A stretch of 64,000 bases of DNA from Cyclobacteriaceae bacterium YHN15. Its GTDB lineage: Bacteria > Bacteroidota > Bacteroidia > Cytophagales > Cyclobacteriaceae. The position numbers and the translations under genes are program-made. Below are positions 30,591-40,734 of this stretch, piece after piece; the stretch's first letter is position 1, and each line of letters begins with the position of its first letter. The DNA lies in contig RKQB01000001.1 of the NCBI GenBank assembly GCA_003797895.1, forward strand, positions 861,559 to 925,558, in the 5' to 3' direction. The notes below the pieces were generated by a model. That model did not search any database and was not told the DNA's origin. It worked only from the letters and a program-made list of their open reading frames with translations.

Positions 30591-33389
30591 ATGAAAAACG
30601 CTTACCGATTTATCATTTTATGCATGTTGCTTTTTGGCATCAATCATGCAAATGCTCAAGGAGTCTTGAGAGGAAAAGTTATCGACGATCAAAAATTATC
30701 CCTACCGGGTGCAAATGTTGTATTGCAAGGAACCAATAAGGGTTCTGTTACCGATCAGCTTGGTGATTTCACTGTTTTGGGTATTCCTGCCGGGCAGTAT
30801 AAAGTGGTGGTATCCTATCTGGGATACACTACTGAGGAAAAGGAAATCAGCATACAGGATGGACAGACTGTGGATTTGAGGTTCCAACTTTTCCCCGGGA
30901 CCTTGGATGGCGTTGAAATCATAGTATTTGGTGACAGGTTGAAAGGACAAGCCAGGGCCTTGAACCAACAAAGGACCAATTCCAATATCACCAATATTGT
31001 AGCGGCAGATCAGATAGGCAGATTTCCTGATGCGAACATAGGGGATGCCATGAAAAGGATACCGGGTATCACCATGCAAAATGATCAAGGAGAGGCAAGG
31101 GATATTATCATCAGAGGTATGGCGCCTGAATTGAATTCCGTGATGATCAATGGAGAAAGGGTTCCTTCAGCTGAGGGCGACAACAGGAGAGTACAGATGG
31201 ATTTGATTCCTGCCGATATGATCCAAACGATTGAAGTGAATAAGTCAGTTCTGCCCGATATGGATGCGGATGCAATAGGCGGGGCTGTAAACTTGGTTAC
31301 CCGTAAGGCACCTAATGGTTTAAGGGTCTCCGGAACTGCTGCTTCAGGTGTTAATTTTCTGACAAACAAACCCATTTGGACCGGTGGTCTAATTCTTGGA
31401 GACAGGATAGCCAATGATAAATTGGGAATCATTTTCTCCGGTTCCTACAACAACCATACTTTTGGTTCTGACAATTATGAAGCCAGATGGGTGCAGACGG
31501 ATAACCCTAGCCACCCTGTAGTGGTGGATAGATTTGACCTGAGAAAGTACAATGTACAGCGGATAAGAAGGAGTACCTCCTTGGCCTTGGATTATGATAT
31601 TAATAAGAACCATTCCATTGTGCTAAATGCCATGTACAACTGGAGAGATGACAGGGAAAGCAGGTGGAGATTCAGGGTGGACAGAATGGACAGACCCTTT
31701 GAGGATAATAGCTTTACCCAACTTCAGAATGATGTGTTTCGACTTAGAGGAAGGGCCGTAATTGAAACAAAAGGAGGTATAGACAATGACAAGGTGCGGA
31801 ATACCCGCTTGGAAGACCAAAGGGTAATCAATACCACCCTTTCGGGAAGGCATTTGTTTGACAAGTTAAAAATGACCTGGAACGCTACCTACGCCAAGGC
31901 TTCTGAAGACAGACCCAATGAACGGTATATCAATCACAGGGGAAATGCGGACGTGATTTTGGATATCAGGGATCCCTTTAAAGTTTTGACAACTTTTGTA
32001 GATCAGAACAGTGAACTGGGATTGGGCCTGAATCAGTTGTATGAGTCAAACAACAATACTTTCGAAGAAGATATCAATGGTAGATTGGATTTTGCTTTAC
32101 CGTATGCCGGTAGTAAGGGGATCTTGAAATTCGGAGGTAGATTGAGGACGAAATTCAAGCAAAGAACTGATTCTTTCGATTCGTATGAACCTTTGGGAAA
32201 TTTGGGAGCCAATGGGAATGATTTGGGAGACTTACCCTTTTCCTTTCAAAATGACAGGGTTTTCCTAAATGGTCCCCAATATGTTCCCGGTAGATTTGTG
32301 GATAAGGAATTTTTGGGAGGATTGGACCTTAAAAACCCCAATCTGTTTGAATTTGAAGATGCAGTAGCTGAATATATTACCGGAAACTACCAAGCTTCAG
32401 AAACAATAACGGGGGGATATGTGATGACGGATTATCAATTTAACTCTAAGTTATCGGGGATTTTTGGGCTGAGATTGGAAAACACCAATTTGGAGTACAG
32501 GGGTTACGAATTTGATGAGGATGAGGAACTTTTCAGACAATCTGCTACAGTTACCGACAATTATACGAACCTCATGCCAGGAGCACATTTCAAATATGAC
32601 ATCACTGATAATCAGATTCTAAGATTTGCCTGGGCCAACACCATTGCAAGACCGAATTACTTTGATCTGGTTCCATATGCCATCTTTAGTCCGGAGAATC
32701 AAACCCTGGAACAAGGTAATCCGAATCTGGTGCCCACCACCTCCATGAACTTTGATTTGATGTTTGAAAACTATTACAAATCAGTAGGGGTCTTCACTTT
32801 TGGAGGGTTTTATAAAGATATAGACAACTTTATCTATAGAAGGACAGAATTTAATGTCATTGACCCGGTTTTTGGAGAGTTGATAGAGCGATCCAGGCCT
32901 GAAAATGGTGGTACAGCCAATGTATATGGTTTTGAAACATCCATTCAAAGACAGTTTGATTTCCTTCCCGGAATATGGAAAGGACTGGGGATTTTCATGA
33001 ACTACACTTATACGGATTCAAGGACTACAGGAGTTGAAGGGCGTGAAAATGATGATCTGAAACTACCGGGAACTGCCAGGAATATGTTCAATGCCTCACT
33101 TTCTTTTGAAACAGAAAAAATTGTTCTTAGAGCTTCACTGAACCATGCAAGTGATTACATTGATGAAATTGGGGGTTCAAGTTTCGATGATGCTTTTTAT
33201 GACAGACAAACTTTCCTGGATGTTAACGCTTCCTATGCATTTACTCCAAACTGGAGGGTGTTTTTTGAGGCCAATAACCTAACCAATCAGCCTTTAAGGT
33301 ATTACCAGGGAATCAGGGCCAGGACACAACAAGAAGAATATTATAATATCAGAATCAACTTTGGGGTCAAGTTTGACTTGTTCAATTGA
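30591..33389 (+). CDS. TonB-dependent receptor, likely phytate/organophosphate related
   Basis: This 932-residue outer-membrane receptor has a signal peptide (ending NHANAQG), a carboxypeptidase-like regulatory domain (GKVIDDQKLSLPGANVVLQG), a plug (IGRFPDANIGDAMKRIPGI, IIRGMAPELNSVMINGERVP) and a 22-strand barrel ending in YYNIRINFGVKFDLFN with the terminal aromatic. The plug motif 'FPDANIGDALKRIPGI' type is shared with receptors for sugars and phosphorylated compounds. It has no SusD partner. Its position between phytase and a phosphatase suggests uptake of phytate or its breakdown products (inference). A strong terminator follows at 33406. Confidence 0.9.
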   Translation: MKNAYRFIILCMLLFGINHANAQGVLRGKVIDDQKLSLPGANVVLQGTNKGSVTDQLGDFTVLGIPAGQYKVVVSYLGYTTEEKEISIQDGQTVDLRFQLFPGTLDGVEIIVFGDRLKGQARALNQQRTNSNITNIVAADQIGRFPDANIGDAMKRIPGITMQNDQGEARDIIIRGMAPELNSVMINGERVPSAEGDNRRVQMDLIPADMIQTIEVNKSVLPDMDADAIGGAVNLVTRKAPNGLRVSGTAASGVNFLTNKPIWTGGLILGDRIANDKLGIIFSGSYNNHTFGSDNYEARWVQTDNPSHPVVVDRFDLRKYNVQRIRRSTSLALDYDINKNHSIVLNAMYNWRDDRESRWRFRVDRMDRPFEDNSFTQLQNDVFRLRGRAVIETKGGIDNDKVRNTRLEDQRVINTTLSGRHLFDKLKMTWNATYAKASEDRPNERYINHRGNADVILDIRDPFKVLTTFVDQNSELGLGLNQLYESNNNTFEEDINGRLDFALPYAGSKGILKFGGRLRTKFKQRTDSFDSYEPLGNLGANGNDLGDLPFSFQNDRVFLNGPQYVPGRFVDKEFLGGLDLKNPNLFEFEDAVAEYITGNYQASETITGGYVMTDYQFNSKLSGIFGLRLENTNLEYRGYEFDEDEELFRQSATVTDNYTNLMPGAHFKYDITDNQILRFAWANTIARPNYFDLVPYAIFSPENQTLEQGNPNLVPTTSMNFDLMFENYYKSVGVFTFGGFYKDIDNFIYRRTEFNVIDPVFGELIERSRPENGGTANVYGFETSIQRQFDFLPGIWKGLGIFMNYTYTDSRTTGVEGRENDDLKLPGTARNMFNASLSFETEKIVLRASLNHASDYIDEIGGSSFDDAFYDRQTFLDVNASYAFTPNWRVFFEANNLTNQPLRYYQGIRARTQQEEYYNIRINFGVKFDLFN

Positions 33390-33405
33390 CCAATTGATTA
33401 TCTTT

Positions 33406-33436
33406 AAGCGGCTTCCATTCAAGATGGAAGCCGCTT
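33406..33436 (+). terminator. Strong hairpin after the TonB receptor
   Basis: A perfect 13-bp stem, AAGCGGCTTCCAT (33406-33418) with ATGGAAGCCGCTT (33424-33436), closes a 5-nt loop. It is followed by an AT-rich tail rather than a long T run. It lies 17 bp after the receptor stop and should end or attenuate the phytase operon before the phosphatase gene. Confidence 0.7.
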
Positions 33437-33457
33437 CATTTATTAAATAGCCCTTTT

Positions 33458-34765
33458 ATGAAATTATTCAGACCCACCGGCCTGCTGTTTTTATTGATAT
33501 TCTCCCTGTATTTGGGTGCCTGCAAACCAAAAGAGGAAAAACAACAATTTTTAATTGAAGAATCGGAAATTGCACCCCGTCATCTGAGGGTTATTTGGAC
33601 AGAGGATCCTTCATCTTATGCTGTAATATCCTGGACAACTATGCATGAGCATGGAAAAAACAATAAGGTATATTATGATACAGTGAGTAGAGGAGGAGAA
33701 AAACTTAATTATACTTTTCAAGTATTGGCTTCCAAAAATGGGGCAATCTCTTTGGTGGATGAGGATTTTGAGGAAGGAGTACAACAGGGATATTATCACC
33801 ATGCGGATCTGAAATACCTTAAACCATCCACACCCTATTATTTTGTGGTGGAAACCGATGATTTGGTTTCTGATGAGTATTATTTTATATCCGGTCCTGA
33901 CGATGATAGGGAGTTTTCTTTGCTTTGGGGAGGTGACTCAAGGCTGGGTGGTCCGGAACCAAGGTATGCAGGAAGAACGCCGCATGTGGACAGGCAGGCA
34001 ATGAACCATAGGATAAAGGCCTTGATAGATGAAGATCCTGGAATAATAGGTTTTATTCATGGGGCGGATTATGGTACCACTGCAGATTGGAGGCATTTGT
34101 TTTGGTGGTTTGAAGATCATGAATTAGTAGTAGGTGAGGATAACCGAATATTGCCTTTAATCATTTCCAGAGGAAATCACGACATGGAGGTTGGTTTTGA
34201 AGAGAATTTCTGGCTGGGTGAAACACAAAAGAAAAAAGGCTTTGATTATTATTATTTAACACAATTGGGTTCAGAAACTGCTATTTTGACTTTAAACTCC
34301 GAGATCAGTGTGGCCGGTGATCAACGTGAATGGCTGGAAGAAAATCTGGCTGCTGCCCGTCCGGAAAAAAGATGGGTCTTGGTAAATTATCATCGCCCGG
34401 CCTATCCAGTAGTGAAAGATCCGGAAAATGCCACATTCAAAAGGGTACGGGAAACATGGGTTCCGATTTTTGAAAAACACAATATTGACCTGGCCTTGGA
34501 ATCAGATGGACATATTTTAAAAAGGACGGTACCGATTCGGAACAACAAATATGATGAATCAGGAATTATTTATATCGGTGAAGGGGGATTGGGCGTGCCT
34601 CAACGGGTGGCGGACAGCACCAGATGGTTTATCCAACCTCCAGGTTTTGCCATGAGTGCCCATAATGTGCATAAGTTGAGTTTTTTCAAAGACAGTATTT
34701 CGGTCAAAGCCATAGGAATGGAGGGTCAGATTCTGGACAAATTTGTAATTAGACCAAGAAATTGA
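33458..34765 (+). CDS. Purple-acid-phosphatase-like metallophosphoesterase lipoprotein
   Basis: This 435-residue protein has a lipoprotein signal (LIFSLYLGACKPKEE). An N-terminal fibronectin-like part (PRHLRVIWTEDPSSYAVISW, YYHHADLKYLKPSTPYYF) is typical of purple acid phosphatases. The catalytic domain has GGDSRLGG, GADYGTT, RGNHDMEVG, NYHRPAY and SDGHILKRT as metal ligands in the usual order. The first motifs are variants, so the substrate class may differ from plant enzymes. It is downstream of phytase and TonB receptor and overlaps the next gene by 4 bp, which supports a role in extracytoplasmic phosphate release. Confidence 0.87.
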   Translation: MKLFRPTGLLFLLIFSLYLGACKPKEEKQQFLIEESEIAPRHLRVIWTEDPSSYAVISWTTMHEHGKNNKVYYDTVSRGGEKLNYTFQVLASKNGAISLVDEDFEEGVQQGYYHHADLKYLKPSTPYYFVVETDDLVSDEYYFISGPDDDREFSLLWGGDSRLGGPEPRYAGRTPHVDRQAMNHRIKALIDEDPGIIGFIHGADYGTTADWRHLFWWFEDHELVVGEDNRILPLIISRGNHDMEVGFEENFWLGETQKKKGFDYYYLTQLGSETAILTLNSEISVAGDQREWLEENLAAARPEKRWVLVNYHRPAYPVVKDPENATFKRVRETWVPIFEKHNIDLALESDGHILKRTVPIRNNKYDESGIIYIGEGGLGVPQRVADSTRWFIQPPGFAMSAHNVHKLSFFKDSISVKAIGMEGQILDKFVIRPRN

Positions 34766-35538
34766 AACAATTCATTCCAGTGTTGAACCCTGATAAAAAT
34801 TTTATCCTCCAGTTGTTGAAATTTGCTTTACTCCTTCAATGTACAGGTGTTTTTTTTCATTTGCTCGGAGGAAGTGCCATTGAAACCATGCTGTTTATGG
34901 AAGTCGGCATGAAGCAGGCCGATGCCAAGTCAGTGGAGAAATTCATCGGATGGATTTTTCTCTTTTTGGGTATTTGGGCCTTTTTCAAACCCAACAAACC
35001 ATTGCTTGTCATTATTTCCATCATGACTTTGCTCTTGGCTTTTATCATCAAGCGGCAGGGGGGAAGCCCTTTTACCGAATGGAGCATTCCCGCCCATATG
35101 GTCAGAATCCTACTGCCTATAGGGATTCTTTTTTTTATCGGTGAAAAGAAAAAACTGACAATGCCTTATTATATACTATTGACAGGTATTGTGATAACCT
35201 TTTTGACGCATGGCTTTGAGGCCTTGTCCTTGCATCCTCGTTTTTTGGATTATTTGATCCTTTCATTTGACCATATTTTAGGTTTGAGAATCAGGCAGAT
35301 CCACGCTGAGAACATGTTAAGAATTATTGGTTCAATGGATATTATAGTAGCTATTTTAGCAATTTTTTTTCCAAAAAAACCCGTTTTTATCTGGTTGGCT
35401 TTTTGGGGATTGTTGACGGCCTTTGCGAGAGTTACCGAATTAGGAATCGGCATGTATCCCGAGGTCCTTATCAGGGCAGGTCATTTTTTGGTACCGGTTG
35501 CTTTGATATTGATCAATGAAAAAATAACAAACTGTTAG
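34762..35538 (+). CDS. Polytopic membrane protein of unknown function
   Basis: The 258-residue protein has seven or eight hydrophobic helices and several membrane-embedded His (VFFHLLGG, LTHGFEALSLHP, SFDHILG, RAGHFLVPV). TTG 34762 overlaps the phosphatase stop (TTGA), which argues for translational coupling; the first ATG is 39 codons in and would remove the first helix. No family was recognised. Coupling to the phosphatase suggests a linked function in phosphate release or transport. That is an inference from position only. Confidence 0.65.
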   Translation: MKQFIPVLNPDKNFILQLLKFALLLQCTGVFFHLLGGSAIETMLFMEVGMKQADAKSVEKFIGWIFLFLGIWAFFKPNKPLLVIISIMTLLLAFIIKRQGGSPFTEWSIPAHMVRILLPIGILFFIGEKKKLTMPYYILLTGIVITFLTHGFEALSLHPRFLDYLILSFDHILGLRIRQIHAENMLRIIGSMDIIVAILAIFFPKKPVFIWLAFWGLLTAFARVTELGIGMYPEVLIRAGHFLVPVALILINEKITNC

Positions 35539-35545
35539 ATTGAGA

Positions 35546-35712
35546 TCATTCAAATCCTAATAGACTAATTGGCCTTTCTTCCACAGTGGGGGATTTATCA
35601 TTTTTAAAAAATTGTTGTTCTGAAGATGATCCTTGGGCTAATACAGAAATTGAAATGGAAAAAAACACAAAAAAATAAAAGTCTTTTTAAGCGGAGTGAG
35701 AAATCTATTCAT
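35546..35712 (-). pseudogene. Small secreted peptide gene with an A-run frameshift
   Basis: ATG 35710-35712 reads MNRFLTPLKK and then loses frame. If one A is added to the A5 run (T5 on the plus strand, 35684-35688), the product becomes a 55-residue peptide: MNRFLTPLKK, DFYFFVFFSISISVLAQ as signal peptide, then GSSSEQQFFKNDKSPTVEE and RPISLLGFE. The signal-peptide cleavage site is convincing. The gene ends 8 bp from the convergent stop of the membrane-protein gene. Its function is unknown. Confidence 0.45.
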
Positions 35713-36078
35713 ATTCTGGAGATTGATCTTTTTTTTTGGAATTACTCGCATTTTAAATTGTTTTAACCTTTTCATTTCTTTGGATCACAAGTTATGAAAA
35801 GGATTGTAATTTCGGTTTTTAAACTACAGACTGGATAGGTGAACCCATTATTCATTAACTTGGGGTTTCTCTATACGAAATTCTTGATCGCTAATGTAAA
35901 AAAGTTTCGAACCAGTTTCAGTTCATTTGATATCAAAGGAAGTTCTGCCTACCGACCCTAAGCCGCCTCCGAAATCCCGTTGTAAAGGTCTCCACAAAAC
36001 ATATGATTTTGGACTTGATTCTTTCTGGGATGCTTGGTTTTTAGTCAGGTTTTGTCGGATTTGAAGTCAAAACCAATT
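35713..36078. other. Non-coding gap, no gene seen
   Basis: This 366-bp stretch has no frame I can defend. A short minus-strand fragment near 35940-36000 (reading DFGGGLGSVGRTSFDIK) looks like the end of some protein but has no start. It may be a relic left by a deletion. Confidence 0.3.
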
Positions 36079-37218
36079 TTAAATGATCTCATCGTTCCAA
36101 AGCTGTTCCAGAAATTGTTTCCAAGGAATAACTGAAATTTCACCGATTTTTCGCTCTAAAGGATCATCACTCACAACGATCAACCTTTTAACCTTATATT
36201 CTTCTGCGAAGCTTTTTAATCCTTTTAGGTGCCGTATTTGAACATTGGATGTTCCTTTGACCTCAACAGCTACTTCATGATCCCCTAAAATAAAATCCAC
36301 TTCTAATTGGGAAGTTGTCCTCCAATATGAAATAGCGTAGTCTTTTTCCGAATATTTACTATGTGCAAATAGTTCATGGTATATGAAATGTTCAAACGCA
36401 TGTCCAAAAGACTCACTTCCTGATTCAATTCTCCCTCTTTTCATTAGTTTATTGGCAAGCCCAATATCAAAATAATAAAACTTGGGCGACAGAATAACCC
36501 TGCGTTTTGGTTTTTTCTGAAATGAGGGAACAAAGCGACCGATTAATGTATCCTGTAAGATTTGAAAATATTCCTTGACCGTGATATGGCTTACACCACA
36601 TTCAGAGGCTATATTGGAATAGTTTACCATTTCCCCATTTGAAAATGCTGCAGCCTCCAAAAACTGTGAAAAAGCATTGATATTTCTAATCTTTGCTTCG
36701 GCCATAATTTCATCACTTAGGTAATTCCCAATGTAAGCCTCAATTAATTTCTTCGGATTTTCTGCAAGATAATGCCTGGGTAACAATCCGTTATTTAAAG
36801 CTCTTAAGAGATCAAATTCAGGAATTTCAGATTGAATAAGGGGGTACAATTCATACCTTAGGGCTCTTCCTCCTAAAAGGTTATGCCCAGACCTAATTAT
36901 TTTCCTGGGACTTGACCCACTTAAAATGAATTTAACTGAATGATTCACCATCAACCAATGGATTTCATCCAACAACTCAGGGATTTTCTGAATTTCATCA
37001 ACTACTACTGGAACATCCTGCTTTCTTGCTAAAACAACTTGTCGAAACTGCTGAGGGTCGGATTTATACCTCAAAAATGTATCAGATAATAATAGGTCAA
37101 ACCATAGGGCATCTGGAAAAAGACTTTTTAACAAAGTGCTTTTACCTGTTTGACGAGCTCCCCAAAGGAAAAGACTTTCATTGCCAGAACCTTCTAAAAC
37201 TTGCTTTCTAAGAAACAT
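36079..37218 (-). CDS. AAA ATPase with DUF4143 domain
   Basis: The protein has 379 residues from ATG 37216-37218 (MFLRKQVLEGSG); longer in-frame starts add an unlikely hydrophobic N-terminus. The Walker A motif is WGARQTGKST and Walker B is PVVVDEIQKIP, with sensor SGSSPRK. The C-terminal DUF4143 domain (FYYFDIGLANKLMK, LEVDFILGDHEVAVEVKG) has a PD-(D/E)xK-like arrangement. Proteins of this type are widespread, often in accessory regions, and poorly understood; a link to toxin-antitoxin or defence functions has been proposed for the class. It is transcribed alone. Confidence 0.87.
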   Translation of the reverse strand: MFLRKQVLEGSGNESLFLWGARQTGKSTLLKSLFPDALWFDLLLSDTFLRYKSDPQQFRQVVLARKQDVPVVVDEIQKIPELLDEIHWLMVNHSVKFILSGSSPRKIIRSGHNLLGGRALRYELYPLIQSEIPEFDLLRALNNGLLPRHYLAENPKKLIEAYIGNYLSDEIMAEAKIRNINAFSQFLEAAAFSNGEMVNYSNIASECGVSHITVKEYFQILQDTLIGRFVPSFQKKPKRRVILSPKFYYFDIGLANKLMKRGRIESGSESFGHAFEHFIYHELFAHSKYSEKDYAISYWRTTSQLEVDFILGDHEVAVEVKGTSNVQIRHLKGLKSFAEEYKVKRLIVVSDDPLERKIGEISVIPWKQFLEQLWNDEII

Positions 37219-37269
37219 ATCTAAGTATTTACTTACAAATATCATGATATTTAATAGTATTACTTGCAA

Positions 37270-37619
37270 TTATCATGAAAAATAAAAGTAACAATGAATA
37301 GAAATTCAGTTTTATAATTGCAATTTTTATAATTTTCGCAATTATAAGTTTATGTATTTGCACTTGTGAACACGTTCAAGAATTATAAATATCTGATGAC
37401 TGTTGTTTATGGCCAGGTTAGCGTTGATCTCAGCCGCAGGGATTAGCTCATTTTTTTCTCCAGCCTTGATCCGGAAGCGCTTCAAATTGTGGGGAAAGAA
37501 ATGAATACAACATTAAACAAGAAAGCCTTTTTATTTCCTTAGGACCGGACAAACGAGAGTTTTTTTTGTTTACAATAAAAACGCATTTTGCAATCAATTC
37601 TTACCACCGATTGAACCTT
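37270..37619. other. Divergent intergenic region, no gene seen
   Basis: This AT-rich region separates the DUF4143 gene from the acylase gene. It contains short AATTATA-type direct and inverted repeats at 37310-37345 and a GC-richer patch at 37410-37480 with only very short frames. The promoters of both neighbours must lie here, but I could not assign them. Confidence 0.3.
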
Positions 37620-39713
37620 ATGAAAATCATCCGAACCGGGCTTTTTCTGCTCTTCCCTCTTCTTATTTTTTCTTGTGACCCCGTATATGATCATTCTGGT
37701 TGGGATACTTCAAAGGTCCAAATAGCACGCGATGAATTTGGAGTGCCACATATTTTTGGACAGACAGATCCAGATGTCGCTTATGGTTTGGCTTGGGCAC
37801 ATGCCGAAGATGATTTTGAAACTATCCAAAAAGCATTGCTTGCCGGGAAGCGAATGCTGGGACGGAAATATGGCCAAGATGGAGCTGCCGTTGATTTCTT
37901 TGGACATTTACTTCAGACCGCAGAAATCGCAGAGGCCAAATATGGATCGGTATATTCAGAGGAATTCAAAGCGATTTTAGAGGCCTATGCGGCAGGAATG
38001 AATGACTTTGCATTGGCACATCCTGAAGAAGTTTTACTGGAAAAAGCCTTTCCTGTCAATACCAAAGAAATAACGGCGGCATATATTCTCTCCCTTGCCC
38101 AGATGTCCGGAGCAGATCGGGCGGTTCAACAAATCGTCTCCGGAAAAGTAGAAACCGCACCATTTGATGCCGACCCCAAGGGCTCTAACGCCATTGCCAT
38201 TCACCCTTCCCGAACAGACTCCGGTGAGGCTTTTCTAGCCATCAATTCCCACCAACCCCTTGACGGACCTGTGGCTTGGTATGAGGCACACCTCCATTCA
38301 GAGGAAGGATGGAATATTCTTGGGGGACTTTTCCCGGGCGCAGCGATGATTTTTCACGGAGTTAATGAAAACCTTGGATGGGCACACACGGTCAATTTCC
38401 CTGATCTTTTGGATCTGTACCAATTGGAAATCAATCCTGAAAATGAGGATCAATACCAAGTAGACGGAGAATGGCTGAAATTGGAAAAAGAGACAGTTTG
38501 GCTTGATGTAAAAATCTTTGACTTAATCACCATTCCCTTTCCAAAGAAAATCTGGAAAAGCATCTACGGTCCTACCTTGGTTACCAAAGAAGGAACATTT
38601 TCAATCCGCTTAGGTGCCTTGGAGCGAATCGGAGCGCCGGAGCAATGGTGGGCAATGAACAAATCCAGGAATTTTAAAGAGTTCAGTGAAGCCATGTCGC
38701 GGATGGAATTGACGAGTTTCAACACGGTGTATGCAGACAAGTATGATACGATTTATTATGTGAGCAATGGACTGATCCCCATCAGAGAACAATCCATTGA
38801 TTTCACCGGGACGGTAGCCGGAAACACCAAAAAAGCCTTGTGGACCAGCTACCATGATTTTGAGGATTTACCGCAGCAATTCAATCCTGCTTCGGGATTC
38901 CTATTCAATACCAATCATTCTCCTTTTAAAGCGAGCGGATTGGATGACAATCTCAATCCGGACAATTACCCGAAATCCATGAATTACCTGCTTCGGGACA
39001 ATAACAGATCGACCCGTTTCCGTGAATTGATGCCCGACACAGGCAGGATTTCCTATGAGCGCTTCAAAGAAATCAAATACGATGGACAATTGCCCGATAA
39101 ATTGGCTTTCCGCACCAATATGGAATCTCTTTTTGGTCTAAAACCAAGCAAATACCCCGAAATTACCAAGCAGATTGAAGTCCTCAACAATTGGGATAAA
39201 AGCTCAGGATCTGAGAGTGAAGGTGCGGCAGTTTTTGCCTTTGTCTACTATTATTGGTGGGACAAATTTGCCGAAAATGGAAGGAGTTGGGAAACCACAC
39301 TTACTGAAGAAGAATCTGTGGAAAGTCTCCTCGCTGCCAAAAATCATTTTAAAACCCATTTTGGAAAGGAATTGGTGACTTTGGGAGACTATCAGAAACT
39401 GGTAAGAGGCGACAAAGCGTTGCCTTTGCCTGGAATTGATGATGTGATCACAGCCATGCGTTCAGTACCTTGGGCAAACGGGATGCGGAAAGGAACACAG
39501 GGAGAGTCCTATATCATGATGGTCCGCTTTGGGGAGGGCCTCCCAAAGATCGAAACCATCAATGTCTTCGGATCAAGCAATGACCCTGACAGCCCCCACT
39601 TTGACGATCAGATGGAACTCTTCCTCGATCAAAAATTGAAACCAATGAGTTTGGATAAGGCCGAGGTGTTGAAAACAGCAACAGAGATTTATAATCCGGG
39701 AGGTAAGAAGTGA
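37620..39713 (+). CDS. Penicillin acylase family (Ntn-hydrolase) lipoprotein
   Basis: The 697-residue precursor starts at ATG 37620 and has a lipoprotein signal ([19 protein letters not shown]). In this family the chain cleaves itself before a nucleophilic Ser; here it is Ser189 in [12 protein letters not shown], giving an alpha chain of about 190 and a beta chain of about 510 residues. The beta chain has the expected [20 protein letters not shown] oxyanion region. The enzymes hydrolyse amides such as beta-lactam side chains or N-acyl-homoserine lactones in the periplasm. The substrate cannot be inferred here. Confidence 0.9.
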   Translation: MKIIRTGLFLLFPLLIFSCDPVYDHSGWDTSKVQIARDEFGVPHIFGQTDPDVAYGLAWAHAEDDFETIQKALLAGKRMLGRKYGQDGAAVDFFGHLLQTAEIAEAKYGSVYSEEFKAILEAYAAGMNDFALAHPEEVLLEKAFPVNTKEITAAYILSLAQMSGADRAVQQIVSGKVETAPFDADPKGSNAIAIHPSRTDSGEAFLAINSHQPLDGPVAWYEAHLHSEEGWNILGGLFPGAAMIFHGVNENLGWAHTVNFPDLLDLYQLEINPENEDQYQVDGEWLKLEKETVWLDVKIFDLITIPFPKKIWKSIYGPTLVTKEGTFSIRLGALERIGAPEQWWAMNKSRNFKEFSEAMSRMELTSFNTVYADKYDTIYYVSNGLIPIREQSIDFTGTVAGNTKKALWTSYHDFEDLPQQFNPASGFLFNTNHSPFKASGLDDNLNPDNYPKSMNYLLRDNNRSTRFRELMPDTGRISYERFKEIKYDGQLPDKLAFRTNMESLFGLKPSKYPEITKQIEVLNNWDKSSGSESEGAAVFAFVYYYWWDKFAENGRSWETTLTEEESVESLLAAKNHFKTHFGKELVTLGDYQKLVRGDKALPLPGIDDVITAMRSVPWANGMRKGTQGESYIMMVRFGEGLPKIETINVFGSSNDPDSPHFDDQMELFLDQKLKPMSLDKAEVLKTATEIYNPGGKK

Positions 39714-39965
39714 TTTGATCATTTGCCTATCTATTGGCCTTTTGATACTAATTGGAGCGTAACAACATCCTGGTAAATTTCGAAAAGCAAAGCGAACATC
39801 AGAATTTTGCACGCTATGGTCAGGCTCCGAATCATCAACTTTTGGTAGCTGCTTATAACTTGTATTCGGAGACAAGTGTGGTGTAGGAGAGAATGGTAAT
39901 CAAGTTTTAAGATTTGAGACACTATCTCTAAAAATTATAATAGTATTTAAGAACTTTTCCAGCAA

Positions 39966-40322
39966 TCAAGAAAGGAGTATTTCTGCAGGTATTTTCAATT
40001 CTTTGTGAAATAGTTTGGCCAAATCCAAAGTAAGTGGCTTTTTACGGTTTAAAATCATTGAGATATAACTTTTGCTCCCAACCTTCCCTACCAAATCTTT
40101 ATTTTTCAGACCCAATTCATCCATCTTTAATTTGATCGCATCTATGGGATCGGGTAATGGGATGGGAAAGTTTCTGTCTTCATAATCCTTGATCAATAAC
40201 AGCGCAACTTCAACTTGCTTCCCTATAGCAGTATCAGGAGTTATTTGTTTGTTAAACATTTCATCTATCCAATTCAAATATTGCTCATATTGAACATCAG
40301 ACTTAATTACTGTCAATTCCAT
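39966..40322 (-). CDS. higA: HigA-type antitoxin with XRE helix-turn-helix
   Basis: This 118-residue protein has a HigA-like N-terminal part (EQYLNWIDEMF) followed by an XRE-type HTH (MDELGLKNKDLVGKVGSKSYISM, split as KMDELGLKNKDL and ILNRKKPLTLDLAKLFHKEL). It should bind and neutralise the toxin and repress the operon. It begins 1 bp after the toxin stop codon, the reverse gene order (toxin first) typical of higBA. It is the left-most toxin-antitoxin module of the accessory region. Confidence 0.87.
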   Translation of the reverse strand: MELTVIKSDVQYEQYLNWIDEMFNKQITPDTAIGKQVEVALLLIKDYEDRNFPIPLPDPIDAIKLKMDELGLKNKDLVGKVGSKSYISMILNRKKPLTLDLAKLFHKELKIPAEILLS

Positions 40323-40323
40323 A

Positions 40324-40635
40324 TTATTTGTTCTTAAAGACTATTGATGCTACATCTATTTTGTCATATTCTTTATGGGTACCAAACCATTTTATTTGGA
40401 CAACTTTGAAATCAAAGACAAACCTTACAACCAAGCGGTACTTGTTGCCCATAATATTGAAGACTACCCTATCGTCGCCAACAAGACTTGCATTTCCATA
40501 AACACTTTTCAAATCGTTGAAACTTTTAAATTCTGACTTTAGGATTTCATGATACCATTCAAACAGTGCAGTGGCTGCCTGAGGGTATTTAATTGAATAT
40601 TCAAGTAGAGTTTTTCTTGTTACAATATTAAACAC
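40324..40635 (-). CDS. higB: HigB-type mRNA interferase toxin
   Basis: The protein has 103 residues when started at GTG 40633-40635 (VFNIVTRKTLLEYSIKYPQA), which matches where the HigB_toxin family begins; an in-frame ATG at 40674 would add 13 atypical residues. Conserved family features are FEWYHEILKSEF, VFNIMGNKYRLVVRF and the C-terminal IKWFGTHKEYDKID. HigB-type toxins cleave mRNA at the ribosome. The antitoxin follows immediately. All key positions appear intact, so the module may be functional. Confidence 0.87.
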   Translation of the reverse strand: MFNIVTRKTLLEYSIKYPQAATALFEWYHEILKSEFKSFNDLKSVYGNASLVGDDRVVFNIMGNKYRLVVRFVFDFKVVQIKWFGTHKEYDKIDVASIVFKNK

Positions 40636-40734
40636 TGTCAAATTTACAAAAAGTTCACTAAAAGAAAACTTCAATGATTAATTTTTCATCATTAATCTTC
40701 TAGGATCATTTTGTTGATTTGGAGTCAAAATGAA

